64,000 bases of DNA from Winogradskyella echinorum (GCF_014297365.1 NZ_JACOQD010000001.1:310001-374000); one strand, 5' to 3'. Shown: positions 26,285-35,948, counted from the stretch's first letter. Notes: generated by a model not told the origin, from the sequence alone. Translations and numbers: made by a program.

Positions 26285-27320
26285 ACCTATTAACATCGAT
26301 TTCTGTATCTAACGTTTCGTTATTTTCAATAAATTGAAATAGTTTCTGTGCTACAAAGGGAGCAATCATAACACCTCTCGTTCCTAAACCATTTAAAACA
26401 TATAGATTTTTGTATTCAAAATGTCTACCAACTAAAGGTCTTCGATCTTTTACAGTTGGCCTAATTCCTGCTACGTGATTAACCACTTCAAAATTGCACT
26501 TTACAAACGTTTTTAATTTTGAAAGTAATTCTTCTTTTGCAGCTTCTGTCGGTGTGTTAGTTTTATCTTCATTATTATAAGTGGCACCAACATTATATAA
26601 ATCATTACCCAAGGGAATCACAAATACCGAAGATTTTACAGCATAATCTATTTTTAAATCTGGCGCTTTTATGGTTAGAATTTCACCTTTAGATCCTGTT
26701 ATTGGAATATGCTTAAAAAATGGATTATTTTTTACCCCAAAACCTTCTGCAAAAATAAGGTGTGATCCTTGATAGTTTTTGTATTGAATTAGGTTAGTTT
26801 CAAATTGAACATTACTGTAATTAAAAGCAACCTCTTCTAAATAATTGTTTTGCTTTAAAAAGGCTTTATAATTTATAATTAAGGTTTCGGTATCTATGCG
26901 ACCTGCATGTAAAACTTCGCCAAATCCAAAAGGCGCATTAATATGAGAATTTGTATTCTTAACCAATTGTGTTGAAAGAAACGGTTCTAGGTTAGGTTTA
27001 TCCGAAGCACCAAACCATTTATTTTGCTCTTCGATAGAAAAGAAACGTCTTAATATTCTAAGTTTATAGTCTATTTTGATATTTAAATCCTTTTCAAGTT
27101 TTTTGTATAAAGGCAAAGAGCGGTTTAACTGTTCTTTAGCTTTCCATACCTCAGAGAAGCGCTTAAGAATAACCGGATTATATAATCCGGCTGCTACTAT
27201 TGAAGACTTTTGCGAACAGTCGTCAAAAACCACAAACGATTTATTATGCTTTCTTAATTGTTCGCAAAAAGCGATACTTGCTAAACCACAACCAACGATA
27301 ATGTAATCTACTTGTTTCAC
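26274..27320 (-). CDS. FAD-dependent amino-acid-oxidase-like (DAO family) oxidoreductase
   Basis: 348 aa. The N-terminal dinucleotide-binding motif is DYIIVGCGLASIAF, with Cys in place of one usual Gly, and the C-terminal FAD loop is VAGIRPTVKDRRPLVG followed by NGLGTRGVMIAPF. This is the glycine oxidase/MnmC C-terminal domain fold, but the methyltransferase half of MnmC is absent. Probably a cytoplasmic flavin oxidase of an amine or amino acid. It lies downstream of gldN on the same strand but is separated from it by a terminator and a repeat. Confidence 0.8.
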   Translation of the reverse strand: MKQVDYIIVGCGLASIAFCEQLRKHNKSFVVFDDCSQKSSIVAAGLYNPVILKRFSEVWKAKEQLNRSLPLYKKLEKDLNIKIDYKLRILRRFFSIEEQNKWFGASDKPNLEPFLSTQLVKNTNSHINAPFGFGEVLHAGRIDTETLIINYKAFLKQNNYLEEVAFNYSNVQFETNLIQYKNYQGSHLIFAEGFGVKNNPFFKHIPITGSKGEILTIKAPDLKIDYAVKSSVFVIPLGNDLYNVGATYNNEDKTNTPTEAAKEELLSKLKTFVKCNFEVVNHVAGIRPTVKDRRPLVGRHFEYKNLYVLNGLGTRGVMIAPFVAQKLFQFIENNETLDTEIDVNRFTS

Positions 27321-27341
27321 ATTTGCGAAAATATCAAAAAG

Positions 27342-27361
27342 ATTCCTGCCTACGCAGGAAT
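27342..27361. repeat. REP-like palindrome
   Basis: Perfect inverted repeat ATTCCTGC-CTAC-GCAGGAAT between the FAD oxidoreductase and the gldN terminator. Short palindromes built on TTCCTGC...GCAGGAA are, from memory, common dispersed intergenic elements in Flavobacteriaceae; only this copy was noticed here. Confidence 0.6.
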
Positions 27362-27371
27362 GATAAACAAA

Positions 27372-27398
27372 AAACGCCCACTTAAAAAGTGAGCGTTT
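27372..27398 (-). terminator. Terminator of the gldKLMN operon
   Basis: Arms 27372-27381 and 27389-27398. On the minus-strand RNA all ten pairs form, with one G-U wobble, while the plus strand would have a C-A mismatch. That asymmetry and the following U-run assign it to gldN, whose stop is about 25 nt upstream. Confidence 0.8.
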
Positions 27399-27421
27399 AT
27401 ATTATTATCAGTGTAAGTTAA

Positions 27422-28333
27422 CTAGTAACTCCACATATCTTGTTCAAAGTTTCTAATCTTATCTTTGATACGTTCTGATTCTAAAAGTTGCATTAAAGCA
27501 TTTTCAGCAACATACTCCTTTACCTCTCTGTCTCCATAAACATTTTCTTCTTTGTAGATTAATCCACTAAAACGTCTACTATTTAATAAGTGATCGAAAG
27601 ACAATGGTACAGCACTATTTTTATTATTAAATGCTTTAGCATCGTGCATAATATCTCTTATCTCTGGATAAAATACCCAAAATAAGCCGATAGGTTCTTT
27701 ATTAGCTTCATCATCAGAATCAATAAAGTTAACGTCTGGTGCTGCTGGTGCAATAGCAAGTATACGATACTTTAATTCTCCTTGACGCTTATCAAAATAC
27801 CATAGGCCTTTAATAAGGTAAGAACTAATATCTGCTGCTCCAATTTCACGACGAATTATGAATTCTTCAGGAACTTGAGATGTATCTGAAATACCTTCGG
27901 CATTCATCCAATCAATTCCTTCATCAGTAATCTCCTCTTTCTTTAAAGAAGGAGCAAGATCTTCCATAGTTCGTTCTTCCGTAAAATACGCATCCGCATA
28001 AACTTTAGATATCATACCACTTTCAATGTTATCCATTAATACGCGGTATAATGATTTTCTGTCATCACCTAAATTATCTTCAATCGGAAAATACAAAGGA
28101 AAATTAACACGCTCATCTAGAACCACTTTCTCCCAGATCATTTTAGAAAATAAGATATCTCTATCTCCAACATAACCATATTCTAATGGCTTATCATTAT
28201 CTAGAAGTAACTGTGCTTCGGTTTTCATACCAATTTCTTCTGGTATTTTTGCATTTAGGACATTGGCTTGAGCAAACATAAAGTTTGTAGCTACAACTCC
28301 TAATCCTATACATAAAAAGCTTTTTAAATTCAT
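27422..28333 (-). CDS. gldN: Gliding motility/type IX secretion protein GldN
   Basis: 303 aa with a signal peptide (about 1-21, ending FAQ). Blocks such as EIGMKTEAQLLLDNDKPLEYGYV, DRDILFSKMIWEKVVLDERVNFP and KGLWYFDKRQGELKYRILAIAP are conserved in GldN/PorN. GldN is a periplasmic partner of the GldK lipoprotein and part of the type IX secretion ring; loss in related species abolishes gliding and secretion. Last gene of the gldKLMN operon, 47 nt after gldM. Confidence 0.95.
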   Translation of the reverse strand: MNLKSFLCIGLGVVATNFMFAQANVLNAKIPEEIGMKTEAQLLLDNDKPLEYGYVGDRDILFSKMIWEKVVLDERVNFPLYFPIEDNLGDDRKSLYRVLMDNIESGMISKVYADAYFTEERTMEDLAPSLKKEEITDEGIDWMNAEGISDTSQVPEEFIIRREIGAADISSYLIKGLWYFDKRQGELKYRILAIAPAAPDVNFIDSDDEANKEPIGLFWVFYPEIRDIMHDAKAFNNKNSAVPLSFDHLLNSRRFSGLIYKEENVYGDREVKEYVAENALMQLLESERIKDKIRNFEQDMWSY

Positions 28334-28380
28334 CTTATTTTATATTATAATTTGGGATTTTATTTTATTTAAATTATCGA

Positions 28381-29955
28381 TTAATTTGTTACCTCAACCG
28401 TGACTGGAGATACACCTTTTAATTGATACTTAGAATTGCCTTTAATCTTAGCTTTAATATCGAATATTGCAATAACATCTCCTTTACGAGCTCTTTTAAT
28501 AGCCGCTTTAGCTTGTGCATTCATTTTTGTGCCAGCTACAGAAACTGTAGGTTGACCAGGTACTTTCACTTTAAACGACGTTACGTTAATAGGTAAATCG
28601 AATACAAAATCATCTAATTTAGCACCTACTGTACCTATCTCAACATTTCGCTTAGGTAATCTAACTAAACCATCTTTACCTGCAATTGTTCCTGTAGGCT
28701 TAGGAATATCTTTAATTCTAAACGTTTTTCTATCACTAGCTTTTGAGCCATCATCTAAAGTTGCTGTTACATTAATTGTAACCTCTCTACCAGATCCTGG
28801 ATTCATAACATATTTACCAACACCTGATCCTTTTGATAAACCAGTACCTGATGCAGCTACTTTATTATCTGGTACACCAGCAAAAGAAATTGTCATTGGG
28901 TTAGCAACACCACGATAAACTACGTTCATCTTATCTGCAGAAATTGTTGCAGAGTTTGGTCTTGGAACTACAACATAGTTTCCGACAATTGGAATTTCTA
29001 AAGGCTTACCATCTTCTAAGAAAGTAAATTTACCGTCTATTTGATGCTCACCAACATTACCAACATTAAAATCTAATTTTGCAGCACCTGTAGAATCTAC
29101 AGCGTTAGAAATATCTATTTCGTTACCCTGCACAGATAATTTAGTAGGTGTTACATTAGCGTATTTACCTAAAACTACTTTACCTTGAAATTTCTCTCCT
29201 GCAAAAAATGCTGATTTATCTGCTAATACAATTGCCTGATATTTTTTAAGTGAAACCGCTGCATCTAATGTATTACCTAAAAACAGGTTAAACATATTAG
29301 CTTCAGTAACTTTAACATCATTTTGCATTGCAGTTAATTTAGTATAAGATGCAATAGCTGGAAATCCTTTGTAATGGTAATCTAACCAATCGATTTTTTT
29401 ACCATCTTTATTAGGAACTTTATCGGTATTAAAACGTTTATCAAAACTCTGAATTGCTTTTTGATATTTAACATCAGAACCTAAAATATCTTTAATATCT
29501 TTCTTATACTTTTCAATCTCAGCTAATACAGCTTGACCTGCTTTAGTTGGACGATCACCAGTAAACCACTTCTCGTCAAGAATATCGGTTTTATCCATTT
29601 CTTCAAATGGTAATTTACCAGTTTCTGGATCTACTTCATATCCACCAGATTTTAATAAATCTTGCTTTAATGTTTCAATGTATCTGAAGAATCTATCAGA
29701 GACAACGCTTACTTGTTTAGCTTTATTAGCTGGAACAGCAAAATCTTCTGGTTTCTCTTCTGCTTTTGTAGCTAAATCTGCTAATAAAGCCGAGTTCTTT
29801 TCTGTAGCATCTTTATTTGAGTCTACAAACTTCGCTTCCATTAATCCGAAAGCGGATAGTACTTCTTTTGACATATTCATTGCCATCATAGCAATAAATA
29901 CTAAGTACATAAGGTTAATCATTTTCTGCCTTGCAGATGCTTTTCCTCCTGCCAT
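28381..29955 (-). CDS. gldM: Gliding motility/type IX secretion protein GldM
   Basis: 524 aa. The N-terminal ASARQKMINLMYLVFIAMMA contains the single membrane helix (about 10-30), and the rest is periplasmic: a helical region followed by several beta domains, as known for GldM/PorM. GldM dimers form the shaft of the rotary motor with GldL and transmit proton-motive-force energy across the periplasm to the outer membrane complex. The acidic/basic and aromatic residues around the helix look normal. Second-to-last gene of the operon. Confidence 0.95.
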   Translation of the reverse strand: MAGGKASARQKMINLMYLVFIAMMAMNMSKEVLSAFGLMEAKFVDSNKDATEKNSALLADLATKAEEKPEDFAVPANKAKQVSVVSDRFFRYIETLKQDLLKSGGYEVDPETGKLPFEEMDKTDILDEKWFTGDRPTKAGQAVLAEIEKYKKDIKDILGSDVKYQKAIQSFDKRFNTDKVPNKDGKKIDWLDYHYKGFPAIASYTKLTAMQNDVKVTEANMFNLFLGNTLDAAVSLKKYQAIVLADKSAFFAGEKFQGKVVLGKYANVTPTKLSVQGNEIDISNAVDSTGAAKLDFNVGNVGEHQIDGKFTFLEDGKPLEIPIVGNYVVVPRPNSATISADKMNVVYRGVANPMTISFAGVPDNKVAASGTGLSKGSGVGKYVMNPGSGREVTINVTATLDDGSKASDRKTFRIKDIPKPTGTIAGKDGLVRLPKRNVEIGTVGAKLDDFVFDLPINVTSFKVKVPGQPTVSVAGTKMNAQAKAAIKRARKGDVIAIFDIKAKIKGNSKYQLKGVSPVTVEVTN

Positions 29956-30007
29956 TGTAATTGGTTTTTAAATGTTAATTAATTAAATTTCGATTATAAA
30001 AACCAAT

Positions 30008-30643
30008 TTAGTTTTTGTTCATTGCAGATAACATTCCACCATATACTCCATTTAATGAAGATAAGTTAGATGCTAAAGATTGCATTTGTTCTTTTAACTT
30101 AGTTGCATTTTCAACTGCTTCTTCGTTAATTGCCGCTTGGCGATTAGCGCTTTCCATCTGTACTTTGTAAAGACTATTTAAAGACTCCATTTGCGCTGCA
30201 GCAAGAGACATTTCTTCACTATATTTCTTTTGTGCTTGCATAGAATCTACAGTTGGTGAAATACCTTTTGCAGCTCCTTCGAAGTTTTTAATACTTGTAC
30301 CTAAGCTAGCCATAAGCTCACCATCAATCTTAGCTTCTTTTAATAAGTTATCTAATTTTTTAGATAATAAACCTTCTGCATCTTTAGGCTCTTCTTTTTT
30401 CTTTTTACCTCCTACAGCTTGTCCTCCAGCTAATTCTGGATATACTAAAGACCAATCTAAGTCGCCTTGTTGTCTTTCAAAAGCTGAATATGTAAATACA
30501 AGTGCTTCAACCACCATTCCTAATGTTAGAATTTCAGAAGCGAAAGGCCAGTGCTGAATTTTAAATAATGCTCCAACAATTACAATTGCTGCTCCTAATC
30601 CGTAGACCATATTAGTGATAGTCATTTTACCTTTTTGTGCCAT
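30008..30643 (-). CDS. gldL: Gliding motility/type IX secretion motor protein GldL
   Basis: 211 aa. Two transmembrane helices near the N-terminus (about 9-24 and 32-52), with the conserved KIQHWPFASEILTLG between them, then a cytoplasmic coiled-coil tail rich in Met/Gln/Ala. GldL surrounds the GldM helices as the proton-driven stator of the type IX system; a Glu in the second helix (GMVVEALVF) matches the conserved membrane Glu. Located 90 nt downstream of gldK, the widest gap in the operon, which contains a hairpin. Confidence 0.95.
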   Translation of the reverse strand: MAQKGKMTITNMVYGLGAAIVIVGALFKIQHWPFASEILTLGMVVEALVFTYSAFERQQGDLDWSLVYPELAGGQAVGGKKKKEEPKDAEGLLSKKLDNLLKEAKIDGELMASLGTSIKNFEGAAKGISPTVDSMQAQKKYSEEMSLAAAQMESLNSLYKVQMESANRQAAINEEAVENATKLKEQMQSLASNLSSLNGVYGGMLSAMNKN

Positions 30644-30651
30644 AATTTTTT

Positions 30652-30689
30652 TAGTTTAAGTTTAAGTTTAAGTTAATGGTTTAACTTAA
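30652..30689 (-). repeat. GTTTAA direct repeats and hairpin between gldK and gldL
   Basis: Three copies of AGTTTA run into an inverted repeat with arms TTAAGTTAA (30668-30676) and TTAACTTAA (30681-30689) and a TGGT loop, directly in front of gldL. It lacks the G/C content and U-run of a terminator. It may stabilise or process the mRNA and set the gldK:gldL ratio. Confidence 0.45.
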
Positions 30690-30733
30690 GTAGGTTAATT
30701 TAATTTGGGTTATTAATTGTTAAATTTTATTTT

Positions 30734-32086
30734 TTAATTGGTTGCTGCGTTTTTAGTTACTTCAGTTCCCATATAATCTTGAACTGTTCTAAATCCGATA
30801 TAACTTCTTGCAGAATCTGCATATTCATAATCTCTAGAACTTACTTGTAAGAAATAAGCAACATCTTTCCAAGAACCTCCTCGTACAACTTTACGTGCAT
30901 TGTCTGGATCGTTTACATTTGGATTAATTGTTGAAGAATATTCATAAGATGCTGGATCATAAGAACCATTCACCCATTCTGATACATTACCTGCCATGTT
31001 GTACAAGTTAAAATCATTTGGATCATAAGCATCTGCTTCTACAGTATATAATGCTTGGTCGGCTGCATAATCACCTCTTAAAGGTTTAAAGTTGGCCATA
31101 AAACATCCTCTGTCATTTTTAGTGTAAGGTCCTCCCCAAGGGTACGATGCTCCTTGTAAGCCACCACGTGCCGCATACTCCCATTCTGCTTCAGATGGTA
31201 ATCTGTATGAGTTAACTGGCTGACTTCCTTTACTTTTTTGGTATCCATTATGGTATAACGTTCTCCACTGACAAAATGCTTGTGCTTGTTTCCAAGATAC
31301 ACCAACTACTGGGTAATCACCATAAGCATCATGCCAAAAATAATCATTGTGCATTGGCTCATTATATGAGTAAGCAAAATCTCTAATCCAAGCGGTTGTA
31401 TCTGGATATACTTCTACTTCTTGTTGTATAACAACTTCAGAACGTTTTAAATTTCTGTTTCTGGCTGCTTTTTGAATATCCATATATGTATACTGGAATT
31501 TAAATTGCTTTACATCCCAAGTACGTTGACCATTATATGATTCTTCAAGAGGTAAATACATACCATCCATAACTTCTGCATATAATTCGTCTGGATAATC
31601 AGCAGTATCAAAAATTAAATCTACATCGCGATTAATTTTTCTCTGCTCATTACCATATGTGTTTTGCATATAGCTTTCATAGGCATTTAGAGCTTCAGGA
31701 TCTGCATCTTTATATGCAAATTCACCGATATCTCCACTACCTGGAGTTTTACCTTCTAAATCAGCCATCTCAGCTAATTTTAATCTTAAAATGGAATCTC
31801 TTACCCATTCTACAAATTGACGATACTCACTGTTAGTAATTTCTGTTTCGTCCATATAAAATGCACGTACAGTTGCAGTTTTAGTTGGTGCATCTTGCAC
31901 ACCAGCTAAATCATCATCAGATTTACCCATAATAAAAGCTCCGCCAGGTACTAATGTCATCCCATAGGGCTTTTCTGGATGCCATGATTTACCTTTAACT
32001 CCTACTAATTGTCCGCGATCACCAGAATTACAACTGGCAAATAAAATTAGTACTGCGGTTAATAAAATAAACTTCTTAATATTCAT
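30734..32086 (-). CDS. gldK: Gliding motility/type IX secretion lipoprotein GldK
   Basis: 450 aa; lipoprotein signal ending at Cys19 (LFASCNSG). The domain is the formylglycine-generating-enzyme fold: GGAFIMGKSDDD at the start, YPVVGVSWKQAQAFCQWR, SYRLPSEAEWEYAARGG, NLYNMAGNVSEWVN and RKVVRGGSWKD in order. GldK/PorK forms the outer membrane-associated ring with GldN and is not thought to modify sulfatases. First gene of the gldKLMN operon. No clear TAnnTTTG element was found in the 159 nt before it, so it may be co-transcribed with the arginase-fold gene upstream. Confidence 0.95.
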   Translation of the reverse strand: MNIKKFILLTAVLILFASCNSGDRGQLVGVKGKSWHPEKPYGMTLVPGGAFIMGKSDDDLAGVQDAPTKTATVRAFYMDETEITNSEYRQFVEWVRDSILRLKLAEMADLEGKTPGSGDIGEFAYKDADPEALNAYESYMQNTYGNEQRKINRDVDLIFDTADYPDELYAEVMDGMYLPLEESYNGQRTWDVKQFKFQYTYMDIQKAARNRNLKRSEVVIQQEVEVYPDTTAWIRDFAYSYNEPMHNDYFWHDAYGDYPVVGVSWKQAQAFCQWRTLYHNGYQKSKGSQPVNSYRLPSEAEWEYAARGGLQGASYPWGGPYTKNDRGCFMANFKPLRGDYAADQALYTVEADAYDPNDFNLYNMAGNVSEWVNGSYDPASYEYSSTINPNVNDPDNARKVVRGGSWKDVAYFLQVSSRDYEYADSARSYIGFRTVQDYMGTEVTKNAATN

Positions 32087-32245
32087 AGTAACTCGAGGTT
32101 AAATTAGTCATAATTATTTTTGAGGTCGTAAACATATTTATATATTTTCGAATAAACAACTTTTTTTGCATTTTTTTTGCATTTCGTCTTGAAAATAAGC
32201 ATTTCATCGATAAAAAATATGTTAAATACCGATAAAGTGTACAAA

Positions 32246-33412
32246 TTAGAAGCTATTCTTCCTGTAGGCTTTATACCAGCGTTCTGGTAGTTCACCTTGA
32301 TTAGCAAGCACATAATCCGCATGCATGCATGGTAATAACGTATGCTTTTTTAATTTATTATTAACATCTGGTAAAAATGGTATCTCAATCCACCATCTTC
32401 CAGTTTTTAGACTCTTGTAAAACGTAAGGTCATCTTCTTCTACCAAAACACTATACTTCTGATAATGGTTTTCATTTAAGAAATCGTCATCCTTCACTCT
32501 ACAATTAACACCTTCTATAAAATACCAAATCATTTGAGCTACTAACATTGAAGTAGCACTATCGTTTTTTGAATTATGATATTCATAAATACCAAAAGAA
32601 GATACTTTATTACTTATACCAGCATATCGTGTTATTGCACAAATTTCTTTTCCAGAAAATCCATTCGGCGAATACTTTTGGTTATCACTAACTTCTGCGG
32701 CTCTTACAGACTTTAAATCTACGGATACAATATGTGCATCTCGCATTAATGGTTCTACCATATTTATATCTGCCGAAACTTCTCCTAAACGGTAGGCCTC
32801 AAAATACAGCTTTTCTATGAGATCTATTTCTTCTTGGGAGTTAAAATAAGTTTGATACCCAATGGTAGAATAATTAAATAGATTATAAGGCTCTTCCACA
32901 ATAACTTTTCCAACATAACTATTGTTTTTAATTGGCAGATTTGCATCACCTAAATCGAAATTAGTATCTACACTTACAATATTTACCATTGGTAAAATTG
33001 AATCATACGCTCTGTAGTTAGCGTAAGTTAAATCTTGACTTCCTCCTATAATAATAGGTATGATATCTTTTTCTACTAAAACAGTAATTGCAGTTCTTAC
33101 AGCAAAGTATGTATCTTCTACTGTTTCGCCTGGCTCAATATCACCAAGATCTGCTATAGTTGTATGCCAGTTACCAGGAAATAATGTGTATAATGTTTTT
33201 CTAATAGAATCGAAGTTAATTGATGCTCCTATATAGTTAACATCATTTCTATTTTCTTGAACACCAATAATTGCCATTTGAACATCCTCTAGATCAGGAA
33301 TTCCATTTTGGCGAGAATGTACTTTTATTTTTTTTCCTAGTGCTTGTTGAGCTATAAGTTCGTTATGCGCTAAAACCGCATCTGAAACAGGCGTAAGGAA
33401 ATTAAAATTCAT
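32246..33412 (-). CDS. Arginase/formiminoglutamase-fold protein with degraded metal site
   Basis: 388 aa. The ureohydrolase fold is recognisable (IIPIIIGGSQDL, NIVSVDTNFDLGD, AHIVSVDLKSVR), but the binuclear manganese ligands are altered. The His of GG-x-H is Gln126, DxHxD reads Asp149-Thr-Asn151-Phe-Asp153, and SxDxD reads Asp232-Leu-Lys234. Three of six ligands are lost, so hydrolysis of arginine or formiminoglutamate is unlikely. Related genes usually labelled formimidoylglutamase sit between topA and gldK in many Flavobacteriaceae (recalled), and the same order occurs here. A structural or regulatory role linked to gliding is speculative. Confidence 0.8.
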   Translation of the reverse strand: MNFNFLTPVSDAVLAHNELIAQQALGKKIKVHSRQNGIPDLEDVQMAIIGVQENRNDVNYIGASINFDSIRKTLYTLFPGNWHTTIADLGDIEPGETVEDTYFAVRTAITVLVEKDIIPIIIGGSQDLTYANYRAYDSILPMVNIVSVDTNFDLGDANLPIKNNSYVGKVIVEEPYNLFNYSTIGYQTYFNSQEEIDLIEKLYFEAYRLGEVSADINMVEPLMRDAHIVSVDLKSVRAAEVSDNQKYSPNGFSGKEICAITRYAGISNKVSSFGIYEYHNSKNDSATSMLVAQMIWYFIEGVNCRVKDDDFLNENHYQKYSVLVEEDDLTFYKSLKTGRWWIEIPFLPDVNNKLKKHTLLPCMHADYVLANQGELPERWYKAYRKNSF

Positions 33413-33417
33413 AGTTT

Positions 33418-35928
33418 TTATTTCTTTTTGGTGGTTGCTTTTTTCTTAGTTGTCTTCTTTCTTGTTTTCTTTTTAGGAGCATTCTTTTCGAGTAGAGCTT
33501 GTGCTTTTTCTAAAGTCATTTTACTAACGTCTACTGTTTTAGCCAATTCTACTTTCTGTTTCCCTTTTATAATGTTGTGTCTTCCCCATCTCGCCTTTTC
33601 CACTCTAACACCTTCTTCTTCCCAATTATGGATTACCTTATCTATCTCCTTCTGAATCTTTTCTTCAATCAAAGTTACAATGTCTTCTTCAGATAAATTA
33701 TCCCAATCGTATTTTTTATTTACATTAATAAACATACCGTTCCATTTTATAAATGGTCCAAAACGTCCTTTACCTTTTGTAACTTCTAAATCTTTATACA
33801 TATATATAGGAGCGTCTGCTAATTCTTTCTCCTTAATATATACTATTGCTTCATCTAATTCTACACTCAATGGATCTACTCCTTTTGGTAACGAAACAAA
33901 CTTTTTACCAAAGCGCACGTATGGACCAAATCGTCCATTATTAACTTCAACCTCATCATCCTTATAATGTCCTAAAGCTTTTGGTAATTTAAATAAGTCC
34001 ATAGCCTCCTCAAAGGTTATAGAATTTAATTGTTGGTCTGGTGATAAACTTGCAAACTTTGGTTTTTCCTCATCTTCCATAGTGCCAACTTGTACCATTG
34101 GTCCAAATTTACCTAAACGCACACTAACTTGACGACCAGATTTTGGATCTGTACCTAAAATACGTTCTCCAGATTCGCGCTCTGCATTTTCTTGCACATC
34201 TTCTACTTGAGGATGAAAACCTTTGTAGAAATCCTTCATCATTTCTCTCCAGTCCTCTTTCCCTTCGGCTATATCATCGAACTTATCTTCAACTTTTGCC
34301 GTAAAATTGTAATCTAAAATACTTTCAAAATGATTAACCAAGAAATCAGTTACAATCATACCTATATCTGTAGGCACAAGTTTTCCTTTATTAGAACCTG
34401 TTTTTTCCGAAAGTGAATTTTCCTTTATACTACCATTTTCAAATACTATTTGTTTGTATGCTCTCTCATCACCTTCGTGTGTTCCTTTTTCTACATAATT
34501 TCTATTTTGTATTGTTGAAATAGTTGGTGCATATGTAGACGGACGACCAATACCTAACTCTTCTAATTGTTTTACTAGAGATGCTTCAGTAAATCTAGAT
34601 GGTGGTCTTGTAAAACGTTCAGTCGCTGTAATGTAATTATTCTGAAGATTTTCACCAACCTTTAAATCTGGCAAAATACCTTCTTGTTCTGTGTCTTCGT
34701 CATCAGTTCCTTCTAAATAGACTTTTAAAAATCCATCGAAAGTGATGATTTCTCCATTAGCTGTAAACTGCTCACTTACGTTATTTTTAGACTCGATTTC
34801 AATTTTAAGATTGGTACGCTCTAATTTAGCATCACTCATTTGAGATGCAATTGCGCGTTTCCATATTAAATCGTAAAGTCTTGCTTGATCGCGTTCTGCA
34901 TTTACAGTATGGTTAGCAAAATCTGTAGGACGGATAGCTTCGTGTGCTTCTTGAGCTCCTTTAGATTTTCCTTTATAATTTGTTGGATTGCTATATTCAG
35001 CTCCATAAGCTGAAACAATTTCGTTTTCTGCTCCTTTTTTAGCTTCGTCAGATAAATTAACACTATCTGTTCTCATATAGGTAATAAGACCTGCTTCGTA
35101 CAAACGTTGCGCATTACTCATTGTTCTACTAACGGAGAATCCTAATTTACGTGATGCTTCTTGTTGAAGCGTTGACGTTGTAAACGGAGCTGCAGCAGAT
35201 TTTTTTGCTGGCTTTTTTTGCAAATCTGCAACCTTGTAAGCAGCACCAATATTATCATTTAGAAACTTAAGTGCTTCTTTTTCAGAATTGAAATTCTTAG
35301 GTAATTTTGCTTTAAATGAGTTACCGTTGGCTGTTTTAAATTCGGCATCCACTCTATAAGATGCTTCTGCCTTAAATCCTTGAACTGCTCTTTCGCGCTC
35401 AACTATTAAACGTACAGAAACGGACTGTACTCTACCTGCAGATAATCCTCCTTTTACTTTTCTCCAAAGTACAGGTGACAATTCGTAACCTACTATTCGA
35501 TCTAAAACTCTTCTAGCTTGTTGCGCATCTACTAAATTATAGTCAATACTTCTTGGATTTTCAATGGCTTTATTTATAGCACTTTTTGTAATCTCATGGA
35601 ATACAATTCGCTTTGTTTTTTCCTTATCTAATTTTAATGTCTCTGCTAAATGCCATGCAATTGCTTCCCCTTCTCGATCCTCATCACTTGCTAACCAAAC
35701 CATTTCTGCTTTCTTAGCTAAATCCTTTAGTCTTTTAACGACGTCTTTTTTGTCTTTAGAAACTTGATATTTTGGCATAAAATCTCCCTCTACATCAACT
35801 CCTAATTCTTTGGAAGGAAGGTCTGCAATATGCCCAAAACTAGACTCTACTTTATAATCCTTTCCTAAAAATTTTTCTATGGTTTTAGCTTTTGCTGGTG
35901 ACTCAACTATAACTAGATTCTTCGACAT
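33418..35928 (-). CDS. topA: DNA topoisomerase I
   Basis: 836 aa type IA topoisomerase. The N-terminal Toprim domain starts NLVIVESPAKAKTIEKFLG and includes the acidic LASDEDREGEAIAWH motif; the catalytic Tyr is in LITYMRTDS. The C-terminal part has several topoisomerase C-terminal repeats (GRFGPYVRFGKKF, GRFGPFIKWNGMF, KARWGRHNIIKGK) in place of Cys4 zinc fingers, as usual in Bacteroidetes, and a lysine-rich tail. Relaxes negative supercoils. The gene precedes the arginase-fold gene by 5 nt on the same strand. A TAnnTTTG element lies 20 nt upstream. Confidence 0.96.
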   Translation of the reverse strand: MSKNLVIVESPAKAKTIEKFLGKDYKVESSFGHIADLPSKELGVDVEGDFMPKYQVSKDKKDVVKRLKDLAKKAEMVWLASDEDREGEAIAWHLAETLKLDKEKTKRIVFHEITKSAINKAIENPRSIDYNLVDAQQARRVLDRIVGYELSPVLWRKVKGGLSAGRVQSVSVRLIVERERAVQGFKAEASYRVDAEFKTANGNSFKAKLPKNFNSEKEALKFLNDNIGAAYKVADLQKKPAKKSAAAPFTTSTLQQEASRKLGFSVSRTMSNAQRLYEAGLITYMRTDSVNLSDEAKKGAENEIVSAYGAEYSNPTNYKGKSKGAQEAHEAIRPTDFANHTVNAERDQARLYDLIWKRAIASQMSDAKLERTNLKIEIESKNNVSEQFTANGEIITFDGFLKVYLEGTDDEDTEQEGILPDLKVGENLQNNYITATERFTRPPSRFTEASLVKQLEELGIGRPSTYAPTISTIQNRNYVEKGTHEGDERAYKQIVFENGSIKENSLSEKTGSNKGKLVPTDIGMIVTDFLVNHFESILDYNFTAKVEDKFDDIAEGKEDWREMMKDFYKGFHPQVEDVQENAERESGERILGTDPKSGRQVSVRLGKFGPMVQVGTMEDEEKPKFASLSPDQQLNSITFEEAMDLFKLPKALGHYKDDEVEVNNGRFGPYVRFGKKFVSLPKGVDPLSVELDEAIVYIKEKELADAPIYMYKDLEVTKGKGRFGPFIKWNGMFINVNKKYDWDNLSEEDIVTLIEEKIQKEIDKVIHNWEEEGVRVEKARWGRHNIIKGKQKVELAKTVDVSKMTLEKAQALLEKNAPKKKTRKKTTKKKATTKKK

Positions 35929-35948
35929 TCTTTATTTTTTTGAGGTTA

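Noticed and set aside
30652-30689. CRISPR-like array from the AGTTTA repeats
   Set aside because: Units are only 6 bp with no spacers; there are no cas genes in the window.
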